Assembly (NCBI GenBank): GCA_003249935.1
Contig: QKHT01000151.1
Location: forward strand, 1-44,137
Direction: 5' to 3'
Origin: Bacteroidota bacterium
Lineage (GTDB): Bacteria > Bacteroidota > Bacteroidia > Bacteroidales > UBA5342
DNA: 44,137 nucleotides
Below, one piece after another: positions 31,566 to 39,731 of this stretch (the first letter of the stretch is position 1; the number at the start of each line of letters is the position of its first letter). Made by a program: the position numbers and the translations under genes. The notes below the pieces were generated by a model. The model did not search any database, had not been told where the DNA came from, and saw only the letters and a program-made list of their open reading frames with translations.

Positions 31566-33782
31566 TTAAAACAAGCTCCATGCAACGGTTAAGCCAGCCA
31601 TAACAATAGATACCATACTCATTAACTTAATAAGAATATTGAGTGACGGACCCGAAGTATCTTTGAACGGATCGCCAACCGTATCGCCGGTTACAGTCGC
31701 CTTGTGATTGTCTGAACCTTTACCTCCAAGATGTCCTTCCTCGATGTATTTTTTTGCATTATCCCATGCACCACCGGCGTTGGCCATAAATACAGCCAAT
31801 ACAAAACCGGTACTGAGGCCACCAATCAGCAAGCCCAATACACCGCCAACACCTAACAAAATACCGGTAGCAATCGGGGTTACAATAGCAAGAATAGAAG
31901 GGAATAACATTTCGCGCTGAGCTCCTTTAGTAGAAATAGCCACACAGCGTGCATAATCGGGCTCGCCGGTACCTTCCATAATACCAACAATTTCGCGGAA
32001 CTGACGACGTACCTCTTCAACCATGCTTTGTGCCGCACGACCTACAGCGTTCATTGTAAGACCACAGAAAACAAATGCCATCATTGAGCCGATAAAAATA
32101 CCCACCAAAACAATAGGATTCATAAGCGTTACATTGTAATATTCCATAAAATCGGTAAAAGATGAGGCTTTTATCTGCTCTATATTCATCATTTCCTGAC
32201 CAACTTTAGCCAAACCATCGGCCGAATGGTGAGCAATACGTTCGAGAGCGATTTTAATTTCTTCGATATACGAAGCCAAAAGTGCAAGTGCGGTAAGTGC
32301 TGCAGATCCAATGGCGAAACCTTTACCTGTTGCGGCAGTGGTGTTACCCAATGCATCGAGCGCATCGGTACGTTTGCGAACTTCTGGGTCAAGTCCACTC
32401 ATTTCGGCATTACCACCGGCATTATCGGCAATTGGGCCATAGGCATCGGTAGCCAGCGTAATACCCAAAGTCGAAAGCATACCCACCGCAGCAATACCAA
32501 TACCATACAATCCCAGTGTAAGATTTGGGGTAAAAGTCATGGTAACCAGATCGAACTGCGATGACATAAACGCTAAAATAATTGCAAATGCGATGGTTAC
32601 CACCGGAATAGCCGTAGAAATCATACCTAAACCTAAACCGGAAATAATAACAGTAGCCGGACCGGTTGCCGAAGCTTCTGCCACTTTTTGTGTGGGGCGA
32701 TAACTTTGTGAAGTATAATATTCAGTGGCTTGTCCGATAATAATACCGGCAATAAGACCTATTACCACCGAGAACGAAATACCCATCCAGTTTTCGAGAC
32801 CCAAGGTGTAAAGGATTACAAAAGTAAATACTGCAATCAGTGCCGAGCTTACATTAACACCCAAACCAAGCGCAGAAAGCAACTGTTTCATCTTTGCACC
32901 TTCCTTGGTTTTTACCAAAAAGATACCGATAATAGAGAGAGCCACACCCACAGCGGCAATAATCATAGGAGCCAAAACGGCTTTAAACTGCATTTCGGCG
33001 TTTAGCATAAATGCCGATGCTCCAAGTGCAGCTGTGGCAAGTATAGAACCGGCATACGATTCGTAAAGGTCGGCACCCATACCGGCCACATCGCCCACAT
33101 TGTCGCCCACATTATCGGCAATTGTGGCAGGGTTGCGCGGATCATCTTCAGGAATACCAGCCTCTACCTTACCCACCAGGTCGGCACCCACATCGGCAGC
33201 TTTTGTATAAATACCACCGCCAACACGTGCAAATAACGCTTGTGTTGATGCACCCATACCAAAAGTAAGCATGGTGGTTGTTATGTAAATTAATTTGTTG
33301 CTCTCGCCTACATTGGCAAATTTATCGAGTATGAGATACCATACCGAAATATCGAGCAAAGCCAAACCAACCACGGTTAAGCCCATTACAGCTCCCGAAC
33401 GGAATGCAACCTGCAAACCTTTATTCAACGATTTTGATGCAGCATGTGCAGTACGTGCCGAAGCATATGTAGCAGTTTTCATTCCAAAAAAACCTGCAAG
33501 GCCAGAAAAGAAACCACCGGTTAAAAACGCAAACGGAACCCAAACATTCTGTAAACTAAAATAGGCCATTACCGAAAAAATAATTGCCAGCACCACAAAC
33601 ACAATACCAACTACCTTGTATTGTTGACGAAGATAAGCCATTGCACCTGTACGCACATGCAATGCAATTTTTTTCATCAAATCGGTGCCCTCGTCCTCAC
33701 GCATCATTGCTTTAAAGAAGTACCACGCAAAGCCCAACGCCAAAATGGCGGCTCCCGGTACTAACCAAAATAAATTACTCAT
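31566..33782 (-). CDS. hppA: Membrane-bound ion-pumping pyrophosphatase (HppA), K+-dependent type
   Basis: A 738-residue, about 16-helix pump that couples hydrolysis of pyrophosphate to export of H+ or Na+. Catalytic motifs: [23 protein letters not shown] (about residues 194-216), [36 protein letters not shown] and the C-terminal [19 protein letters not shown]-like loop ([19 protein letters not shown]). At the K+-dependence position the sequence is [10 protein letters not shown] (about 478-487) with Ala, where K+-independent enzymes have Lys; K+-dependent members in Bacteroidota are mostly Na+ pumps. So a Na+-pumping role is likely but inferred. Monocistronic: promoter at 33839-33846, terminator at 31512-31538. 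Confidence 0.95.
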   Translation of the reverse strand: MSNLFWLVPGAAILALGFAWYFFKAMMREDEGTDLMKKIALHVRTGAMAYLRQQYKVVGIVFVVLAIIFSVMAYFSLQNVWVPFAFLTGGFFSGLAGFFGMKTATYASARTAHAASKSLNKGLQVAFRSGAVMGLTVVGLALLDISVWYLILDKFANVGESNKLIYITTTMLTFGMGASTQALFARVGGGIYTKAADVGADLVGKVEAGIPEDDPRNPATIADNVGDNVGDVAGMGADLYESYAGSILATAALGASAFMLNAEMQFKAVLAPMIIAAVGVALSIIGIFLVKTKEGAKMKQLLSALGLGVNVSSALIAVFTFVILYTLGLENWMGISFSVVIGLIAGIIIGQATEYYTSQSYRPTQKVAEASATGPATVIISGLGLGMISTAIPVVTIAFAIILAFMSSQFDLVTMTFTPNLTLGLYGIGIAAVGMLSTLGITLATDAYGPIADNAGGNAEMSGLDPEVRKRTDALDALGNTTAATGKGFAIGSAALTALALLASYIEEIKIALERIAHHSADGLAKVGQEMMNIEQIKASSFTDFMEYYNVTLMNPIVLVGIFIGSMMAFVFCGLTMNAVGRAAQSMVEEVRRQFREIVGIMEGTGEPDYARCVAISTKGAQREMLFPSILAIVTPIATGILLGVGGVLGLLIGGLSTGFVLAVFMANAGGAWDNAKKYIEEGHLGGKGSDNHKATVTGDTVGDPFKDTSGPSLNILIKLMSMVSIVMAGLTVAWSLF

Positions 33783-33838
33783 AATTGAAAATATATACGT
33801 TAAATAATTAAAAATTGACTCTCCTTAAATTTTGTGGG

Positions 33839-33846
33839 CAAAGATA
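33839..33846 (-). promoter_or_regulatory. Promoter -7 element of hppA
   Basis: Minus strand TATCTTTG, 56 nt before the start; the region 19 nt upstream reads TTTC and not TTTG. The same TATCTTTG is used before uvrA and the tRNA genes. Confidence 0.6.
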
Positions 33847-33924
33847 AAAAATGGTGAATAATATGAAAGTAAAAACATCAATTTTGTGTCAATTAGTGCA
33901 ATTTATATCCATTCCTGATAATGA

Positions 33925-33955
33925 TTTGTAATGTAAAAGTAAAACTGTATATTTG
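33925..33955 (+). promoter_or_regulatory. Consensus promoter of the TlpA-like lipoprotein gene
   Basis: TTTG (33925-33928), 19 nt, TATATTTG (33948-33955), 21 nt before the ATG. A perfect Bacteroidota vegetative promoter. Confidence 0.8.
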
Positions 33956-33976
33956 TTTTCAGAAGATTAAAATATC

Positions 33977-35137
33977 ATGAAAACAGTATTTAAAACCATT
34001 GCAGCAGCCCTGCTAATTTTACTTGTTTCATCGTGTAACAACAAGCCCGAAATCAGCATTAAAGGCGAAATTAAGGAGGCTGCGGGGAAACAGATTATTG
34101 TAGAAAAAATTTCGCCGGATGGGTTGAAAACGGTTGACTCGGTAACCGTATCCGGCAAGGGAAAATTTACAATAAAATTACCAAAAGAGAGCTTTCCGCA
34201 GTTTTATTCATTACGAATTAAGGATGTGGGGGTATTTGTAGTTACCGACGATAGTACAAACACAATAATTGTTAAGGGTAGCCTAAAAAACATGCCCGAA
34301 AATCTCGTTTTTCAGGGTTCGGCCGAAACAGAAAAAATCAGAGACATCGATGTAGCATGCCGAAAACACCGTGATGCTTATGCCTATGCAAAAAAAACCA
34401 TAGAACATATTTCCGATGCCACCGTAAAGCAAGCTCTTATCGACGAGTATGTAAGCAACCTCAAAGGGTTCAAGGATTCCATCGGCTTAACCATTCTTCG
34501 CAAACCCTGGTCTATGAGTGGCTATTACCTGTTATACCAGCGACTCAACAACGAATCATTATTCTTTTCGCCATTTAACAACGATGACTACCGCTTTTTT
34601 GCGGCTGCAGCCACCAGTTTTAATACGTACAGAAAAAACGATCCGCGCACCGAAGCTCTCTATTTTTATGTAACCGATGCATTAAAAGAACGCAAGTCGC
34701 AGGCACTGCAAAATTATATTGCCAAAATTCCGGCATCCGACCCCGACATTTCCCTGCCCGATGTTTCAGGTCGAACCATCACCCTTTCGGATTTGAAAGG
34801 GAAAGTTGTGGTACTTAACTTTTGGCATTCGGGTACAAAGGCATGCCGCCTGTGGAATGCCGACATGAAGCCGATATACACAAAATACAAAAACAAAGGA
34901 CTTGAAGTGTATCAGGTTTCGCTCGAAAAAAGCCATATTTTGTGGGAAGACGCGGTGGATGCCGATGGCCTTTCGTGGATAAGCGTAAACGACGAAAAAA
35001 GCAACGAGAGTAAACTCATTGGTCTTTTTAACGTTAAACAGGTGCCGCTTACTTACCTTTTAAACAAAAAAGGCGAAATAATTGGCCGGTACGACAACAT
35101 GGTGCAATTGGAACAAGCCATTGCCAAAGCGTTGTAA
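33977..35137 (+). CDS. TlpA-like lipoprotein (DUF4369 plus thioredoxin fold) lacking the nucleophilic Cys
   Basis: A 386-residue lipoprotein (MKTVFKTIAAALLILLVSSC, Cys20). N-terminal DUF4369-type beta domain (about 27-120, ISIKGEIKEAAGKQIIVEK, VDSVTVSGKGKFTIKL), a helical middle, and a C-terminal AhpC/TlpA thioredoxin domain beginning LPDVSGRTITLSDLKGKVVVLNFW. The active site, normally W-x-x-W-C-x-x-C, reads WHSGTKAC (residues 283-290): Thr287 stands where the reactive Cys should be, and only Cys290 remains. The cis-Pro (QVPLTYLL) is kept. Classical disulfide exchange is therefore unlikely; it may bind thiol substrates or have a non-redox role. queG follows after 33 nt and is probably co-transcribed. 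Confidence 0.88.
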   Translation: MKTVFKTIAAALLILLVSSCNNKPEISIKGEIKEAAGKQIIVEKISPDGLKTVDSVTVSGKGKFTIKLPKESFPQFYSLRIKDVGVFVVTDDSTNTIIVKGSLKNMPENLVFQGSAETEKIRDIDVACRKHRDAYAYAKKTIEHISDATVKQALIDEYVSNLKGFKDSIGLTILRKPWSMSGYYLLYQRLNNESLFFSPFNNDDYRFFAAAATSFNTYRKNDPRTEALYFYVTDALKERKSQALQNYIAKIPASDPDISLPDVSGRTITLSDLKGKVVVLNFWHSGTKACRLWNADMKPIYTKYKNKGLEVYQVSLEKSHILWEDAVDADGLSWISVNDEKSNESKLIGLFNVKQVPLTYLLNKKGEIIGRYDNMVQLEQAIAKAL

Positions 35138-35170
35138 TGGCTGCCTAAAAAGTATTTATGAACCATTTAA

Positions 35171-36109
35171 ATGGCAATTGAACAAGAGATTATTTCGACG
35201 ATAACCGATTTGGCCAAAAGACTGAACCTTGCGGACTGGGGTATTGCACCGGCCGACGAAATGGTGAACGAAGCCGACCGATTGGCCCTTTGGATTTCGA
35301 ACGGATACCATGCCGACATGCAATGGATCGCCGAAAATACGGCACTCAGGCAAAATCCGAAATTATTAGTCCCCGGCACGCAATCTATTCTTGTATTTAC
35401 CATCAACTATGCCCAGCAACCGGTTCAACCACCACATTTGCCACGCATTGCCCGATATGCCTATGGGCGCGACTACCACAAAGTACTCCGAAACAAATTA
35501 AAAAAAATAGGTTCTGTGTTGAACCAAAGATTTGGCATTTCGGGCCGATGCTTTGTAGATTCGGCACCGGTTTTTGAGCGCGAATTGGCCGTAAAGGCAG
35601 GACTTGGATTTATTGGTAAAAATTGCTTGTTGATTCACCGTAATGCCGGTTCGTGGTTTTTATTGGGTTCCATTTTTATCGATATTCCGTTGCCGCCGGC
35701 GCAAAAACTACAGCCCCACTCGTGCGGCGGATGTACCCGCTGCATTGATGCATGTCCCACAGGAGCACTCGCAGCACCCTATACGCTCGATGCGCGCAAA
35801 TGCATTTCGTACCTAACCATCGAAAAACGGGGCGATCTTGAGCCACCTGAGGCTAAAATGTTGGGTAACCACCTTTTTGGTTGTGATATTTGTCAGGAGG
35901 TATGCCCGTGGAACCGATTTGCAATACCGACAAAAGAACCCGACTTTCGCCCAAGGCCCTGGATCATGAATCTGGATGCAAGGCAGTGGCAGGATGTTTC
36001 GGACGAAGATTTTAATCGCCACATGGCCGGTTCAGCCATAATGCGCCCCAAAGCCGAAGGCATCCGCAGAAATGCCGAAGCAGTGCTCGAAAATGAAAAA
36101 AGGAAGTAA
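35171..36109 (+). CDS. queG: Epoxyqueuosine reductase QueG
   Basis: A 312-residue cytoplasmic cobalamin- and iron-sulfur-dependent enzyme that makes the last step of queuosine in tRNA (epoxyqueuosine to queuosine). The N-terminal cobalamin-binding domain has GIAPADEMVNEADRL and WISNGYHADMQWIAEN; SAPVFERELAVKAGLGFIGKN follows. Two [4Fe-4S] clusters are shown by CGGCTRCIDACPTGA (from Cys185) and CDICQEVCPWN (from about Cys238). Slightly shorter at the C-terminus than HEAT-repeat-containing E. coli QueG, as is common in Bacteroidota. The nearby tRNA genes are Lys and not queuosine tRNAs, so the adjacency has no evident meaning. Confidence 0.94.
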   Translation: MAIEQEIISTITDLAKRLNLADWGIAPADEMVNEADRLALWISNGYHADMQWIAENTALRQNPKLLVPGTQSILVFTINYAQQPVQPPHLPRIARYAYGRDYHKVLRNKLKKIGSVLNQRFGISGRCFVDSAPVFERELAVKAGLGFIGKNCLLIHRNAGSWFLLGSIFIDIPLPPAQKLQPHSCGGCTRCIDACPTGALAAPYTLDARKCISYLTIEKRGDLEPPEAKMLGNHLFGCDICQEVCPWNRFAIPTKEPDFRPRPWIMNLDARQWQDVSDEDFNRHMAGSAIMRPKAEGIRRNAEAVLENEKRK

Positions 36110-36121
36110 ACAGGTACAAAC

Positions 36122-36149
36122 AAAAAAAGCCAACGTTTCCGACGGCTTT
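36122..36149 (-). terminator. Terminator of the tRNA-Lys pair
   Basis: AAAGCC (36126-36131) and GGCTTT (36144-36149) with an A7 run on the plus strand, giving a hairpin plus T-run on the minus strand directly behind the CCA end of the first tRNA. It may also end queG transcripts, whose stop is 13 nt away. Confidence 0.65.
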
Positions 36150-36224
36150 GGTGATCCAGCTGGGATTCGAACCCAGGACCCCATCCTTAAAAGGGATGTG
36201 CTCTACCAGCTGAGCTACTGAATC
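36149..36224 (-). tRNA. tRNA-Lys (anticodon UUU)
   Basis: 76 nt with an encoded CCA end. On the minus strand the acceptor arm GATTCAG pairs with CTGGATC (one G-T), the D arm is GCTCAGCTGGTAGAGC, the anticodon stem CATCC/GGATG encloses CTTTTAA (anticodon TTT), and the T arm is CTGGG-TTCGAAT-CCCAG. Discriminator A, then CCA. Second of two identical copies in transcription order. Confidence 0.95.
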
Positions 36225-36254
36225 TTAAAAATAAGATGATTGACAAAATAATGT

Positions 36255-36330
36255 TGGTGATCCAGCTGGGATTCGAACCCAGGACCCCATCCTTAAAAGG
36301 GATGTGCTCTACCAGCTGAGCTACTGAATC
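36255..36330 (-). tRNA. tRNA-Lys (anticodon UUU), identical second copy
   Basis: Same 76-nt sequence as the gene at 36149-36224, 30 nt upstream of it in transcription order. The flanks differ, so the duplicated unit is the tRNA itself. Both probably come from the promoter at 36355-36385. Confidence 0.95.
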
Positions 36331-36354
36331 GTGTGCTTTTCGTTAAAAGCGGTG

Positions 36355-36385
36355 CAAAGATAGTGCTTTTTGCCATACATCCAAA
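36355..36385 (-). promoter_or_regulatory. Consensus promoter of the tRNA-Lys pair
   Basis: Minus strand TTTG (36385-36382), 19 nt, TATCTTTG (36362-36355), 24 nt before the mature 5' end of the first tRNA. Confidence 0.8.
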
Positions 36386-36506
36386 CGCTTGAACCACTTT
36401 TTGAGCCTTTTTTATCCCTTAAAATTAAAACCAACAAATTAATCATCTGTTTTTGTGCGACTTAATTACTCCAAAATAAATGGCAATGTTCAACCGGGAA
36501 TTATGA

Positions 36507-39308
36507 TTAGTGATATAACTTAGGGGCCAAATACCGTGCGGTATGCGACGTTTCGCATGCCGCCACCTGTTCGGGGGTGCCACACACCACGAGATTACCG
36601 CCGGCATCGCCACCCTCGGGCCCCAGATCTATTACCCAATCGGCCACTTTCATTACCTCGGGATTGTGTTCAATAACCAAAACAGTATGCCCGCGTCGTA
36701 TCAATGCAGCAAAAGCATCGAGAAGTTTGCGAACGTCGTGAAAATGGAGTCCCGTGGTTGGTTCATCAAAAATAAACAGTGTGGGGTCGGCTTTTTCCTT
36801 ACTCAGGTAAAAAGCCAGCTTAACGCGCTGACTCTCACCGCCGGAGAGTGTATTGCTGGACTGCCCCAGTTTTACATATCCCAAACCCACTTCTTGCAGT
36901 GGCATCAGCTTTTTTACAATCTTTTTTTCGGCAGTACCTTTGGTTTCATTAAAAAAAAGCAGTGCTTCGTCCACAGTAAGATCGAGTACATCGGCCACAC
37001 TTTTGCCCTTATACTGAACCTCAAGAATTTCGGGACGAAACCGTTTGCCATTACACGCTTCGCACAAGAGATGCAAATCGGCCATAAACTGCATTTCTAC
37101 TGTAATGTATCCATCACCCTCGCAGGCTTCGCATCGGCCACCCTCTACATTAAACGAAAAATGGCTGGGTCTGAACCCGTTTATTTTTGAGGCTTGTTGG
37201 TTGGCAAACAAGTCGCGAATTTCGTCGAAAGCCTTGATGTAAGTTACAGGATTGCTTCGCGACGACTTTCCAATAGGGTTTTGATCCACAAAATCGACAT
37301 CGGTCAAAAGCTTTATATCGCCGGTAATTTTGCCATGCGCACCAGCTTTATCGCCCACCGAACCAAGTTGCCTTTTTAATGCCGGGTAGAGAATGGTTTT
37401 AACGAGTGTCGACTTGCCCGAACCCGATACGCCGGTAACGACCGTCATTACCCCAAGCGGGAATTTTACATCTATCCCTTTCAGGTTGTTTTCGCGAGCA
37501 CCAACCACTTCGATAAAGTTGTTCCAACGCCGGCGTGCCGATGGTAATTTTATGGTTTCGGTTCCGGCCAAAAAACGCGTGGTAAGCGTATCGGCATGCG
37601 TCATCTCTTCGGGAGTGCCTGCAAAGACCACTTCGCCGCCCAGCATTCCGGCCATGGGTCCCATATCGATAATATAATCGGCGGCGCGCATAATCTCTTC
37701 ATCGTGTTCAACCACAATGACTGTATTGCCTAAGTTGCGCAGCTCCTTAAGTACTTTTATTAGCAACATGGTATCGCGCGGATGAAGACCGATAGAGGGT
37801 TCATCCAAAATATACATTGAGCCCACAAGGCTGCTCCCGAGCGATGTGGCTAAATTAATTCGCTGACTCTCGCCGCCCGACAAAGTATTGGATAAACGAT
37901 TAAGCGTGAGATAGCTAAGGCCAACATCCATAAGAAAACGGAGACGATTGTTAATTTCGGTAAGCAGTCGGCGTGCAATGTGTTCGTCGCGATCGGTGAG
38001 TTGTATGGTATTAAAGAATGTAGCCAAATTGTCGATGGGCAAATTAACCAGTTGCGATACCGATTTGCCACCCACTTTGATGTAAGAGGCTTCCTTTTTG
38101 AGCCGTGTGCCTTTGCATTCGGGACAAGTGGTTTTGCCCCTGTATCGTGCCAGCATTACACGGTATTGTATTTTATATTGCTGTGTTTCTACAAATTGAA
38201 AAAATGATTCGATACCTTCGAAGTATTGATTACCTGTCCACAGCAGTTGCCGTTGTTCGTCGGTGAGTTTGTAATATGGTGTATGAATCGGAAAGTTGAA
38301 CTTAGCCGCATTCATTATGAGCTGATCGCGATATTCGCCCATTTTATCGCCGCGCCAGCATTGTACGGCCTCTTCGTAAACCGACAGTTCATGATTCGGG
38401 ATCACCAAATCGGGGTCAATGCCAATCACTTTACCATACCCCTCGCATTTGGGACAAGCCCCCACCGGATTATTGAAGCTGAACATGTTTTCGGTTGGTT
38501 CTTCGAAAACGATGCCATCGAGTTCGAATTTGCGCGAAAACGGCCTGTTTATTTCACCATTTTCGGTATATACCCGCACCGAACATTGTTGTTTTCCTTC
38601 GAAAAAGGCCGATTCGAGCGAGTCGCGCAAACGGCTTATATCGTCGGGGTTGCTGCTCACACTCAACCTGTCGATAAGCAAATTACATTGCTCGCAACAG
38701 TGCAACAAGGTATCGTCAGATAGTAAATCGTCGATATCGTGGAGTTGATTACCCTTATCTATACGGCTGAACCCCTGTTGTTTGAGCACTTTAAGCTGTT
38801 CGACAAATGTACGTCCCTGCGGAATAAGCAAGGGCGAAAGGATAAGAAACCGTGTACCTTGTGGAAAAGAGGACAAATATTCGACTACATCGTTTTCGGT
38901 ATGTTTTTTAACCTCGTTGCCCGAAACAGGCGATATAGTTCGTCCAATACGGGCATACAACAGTTTGATAAAATCGTATATTTCGGTAGATGTGCCTACG
39001 GTTGAGCGTGGATTACGGGTGTTTACCTTTTGTTCGATTGCCACTGCCGGTGGAATACCTTTGATATAATCGACTTCAGGCTTGTCCATGCGTCCCAAAA
39101 ACTGTCGGGCATACGACGACAAACTCTCTACATACCGCCGCTGACCTTCGGCATACAGTGTATCGAATGCCAACGAGGACTTTCCGGAGCCCGACAAACC
39201 GGTGATAACCAATAATTTACCACGTGGAATGGCTACGTCTACATTTTTTAGATTATGGACCCTGGCTCCCTTTATAAGTATATGTTGTTTTGAATTATTG
39301 TTTGTCAT
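36507..39308 (-). CDS. uvrA: UvrABC excinuclease subunit A
   Basis: A 933-residue DNA damage recognition ATPase of nucleotide excision repair. Two ABC modules: Walker A GLSGSGKSSLAFDTLYAEGQRRYVESLS near the N-terminus and GVSGSGKSTLVK in the second half; signatures LSGGESQRINLA and LSGGESQRVKLA; Walker B LYILDEPSIGLH-type and FIFDEPTTGLH. Zinc-binding pairs CPKCEGYGK / CPECKGTR and CEACEGDGY / CEACNGKRF. Start at 39308 (MTNNNSKQHILIKGARVHNL) fits the family; the in-frame ATG at 39335 overlaps the predicted -7 element. No uvrB nearby. Confidence 0.97.
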   Translation of the reverse strand: MTNNNSKQHILIKGARVHNLKNVDVAIPRGKLLVITGLSGSGKSSLAFDTLYAEGQRRYVESLSSYARQFLGRMDKPEVDYIKGIPPAVAIEQKVNTRNPRSTVGTSTEIYDFIKLLYARIGRTISPVSGNEVKKHTENDVVEYLSSFPQGTRFLILSPLLIPQGRTFVEQLKVLKQQGFSRIDKGNQLHDIDDLLSDDTLLHCCEQCNLLIDRLSVSSNPDDISRLRDSLESAFFEGKQQCSVRVYTENGEINRPFSRKFELDGIVFEEPTENMFSFNNPVGACPKCEGYGKVIGIDPDLVIPNHELSVYEEAVQCWRGDKMGEYRDQLIMNAAKFNFPIHTPYYKLTDEQRQLLWTGNQYFEGIESFFQFVETQQYKIQYRVMLARYRGKTTCPECKGTRLKKEASYIKVGGKSVSQLVNLPIDNLATFFNTIQLTDRDEHIARRLLTEINNRLRFLMDVGLSYLTLNRLSNTLSGGESQRINLATSLGSSLVGSMYILDEPSIGLHPRDTMLLIKVLKELRNLGNTVIVVEHDEEIMRAADYIIDMGPMAGMLGGEVVFAGTPEEMTHADTLTTRFLAGTETIKLPSARRRWNNFIEVVGARENNLKGIDVKFPLGVMTVVTGVSGSGKSTLVKTILYPALKRQLGSVGDKAGAHGKITGDIKLLTDVDFVDQNPIGKSSRSNPVTYIKAFDEIRDLFANQQASKINGFRPSHFSFNVEGGRCEACEGDGYITVEMQFMADLHLLCEACNGKRFRPEILEVQYKGKSVADVLDLTVDEALLFFNETKGTAEKKIVKKLMPLQEVGLGYVKLGQSSNTLSGGESQRVKLAFYLSKEKADPTLFIFDEPTTGLHFHDVRKLLDAFAALIRRGHTVLVIEHNPEVMKVADWVIDLGPEGGDAGGNLVVCGTPEQVAACETSHTARYLAPKLYH

Positions 39309-39332
39309 TCTGTATTTTGTTATACGCAATGG

Positions 39333-39340
39333 CAAAGATA
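39333..39340 (-). promoter_or_regulatory. Promoter -7 element of uvrA
   Basis: Minus strand TATCTTTG, 24 nt before the ATG at 39308; no clear -33 TTTG. It excludes the ATG at 39335 as start. Confidence 0.55.
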
Positions 39341-39493
39341 ATTATTCGAAAGCATTAATTGGAACATAACCACGATTAATGAAATGAGCGAAGATGAAAG
39401 CCCTTAATTAATTTTGCAAATATGATTTGTGACGTTTAGCGAATGGTATGCCAAAACCAATGCTGAAGAGGGTAACTAAAAATATGTAAAAAA

Positions 39494-39517
39494 ATGGCCG
39501 GGACTAATCCCGGCCAT
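39494..39517 (-). terminator. Terminator after the sulfatase pair
   Basis: ATGGCCGGGA - CTAA - TCCCGGCCAT, perfect 10-bp GC-rich stem preceded on the plus strand by A7 (T-run on the minus strand). It lies 215 nt after the sulfatase stop at 39732, so the 3' untranslated region would include the dispersed repeat. Confidence 0.85.
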
Positions 39518-39559
39518 ACATTTATGATAATAATTTTTGGTTGAACGCCGTTGTTTATA

Positions 39560-39617
39560 CAATAGGATCGTTAGATTTTAGATGTTCGACAAAACTTAAC
39601 CGACACATAAACAGTAA
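39560..39617 (+). repeat. Dispersed intergenic repeat, copy A
   Basis: CAATAG, GATCG, TTAGATTTTA, GATGTTCGACAAAACTTAAC, CGACACATAA, ACAGTAA. Matches the reverse complement of 10291-10347 at 44 of 47 positions from TTAG onwards. The central GATGTTCGACAAAACTTAAC is identical in both. It sits in the 3' region of the sulfatase operon, antisense to it. Confidence 0.8.
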
Positions 39618-39731
39618 TCCATAATGTGCTTATGATCTGTATTAAAAATAAGCTTAACGAACCATTATTATCATAACTAATACCTATCCATTGTGTAGTT
39701 TTCGAATAATTGGCAACGATATGTACCGAAA

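Larger units (their letters stand above)
39309..39731. other. Intergenic region with uvrA promoter, terminator and repeat copy A
   Basis: 423 nt between uvrA and the downstream sulfatase pair, both on the minus strand. It contains the uvrA -7 element, a GC-rich terminator (39494-39517) for the sulfatases and the dispersed repeat (39560-39617). No open frame worth calling. Confidence 0.7.

Noticed and set aside
36149-36330. Direct repeat suggestive of a mobile element or CRISPR-like unit
   Set aside because: Both units are complete tRNA-Lys genes with cloverleaf pairing and encoded CCA; no attachment-site-like integrase context.
36543-37190. 215-codon plus-strand open frame
   Set aside because: Antisense shadow of uvrA with no recognisable content.
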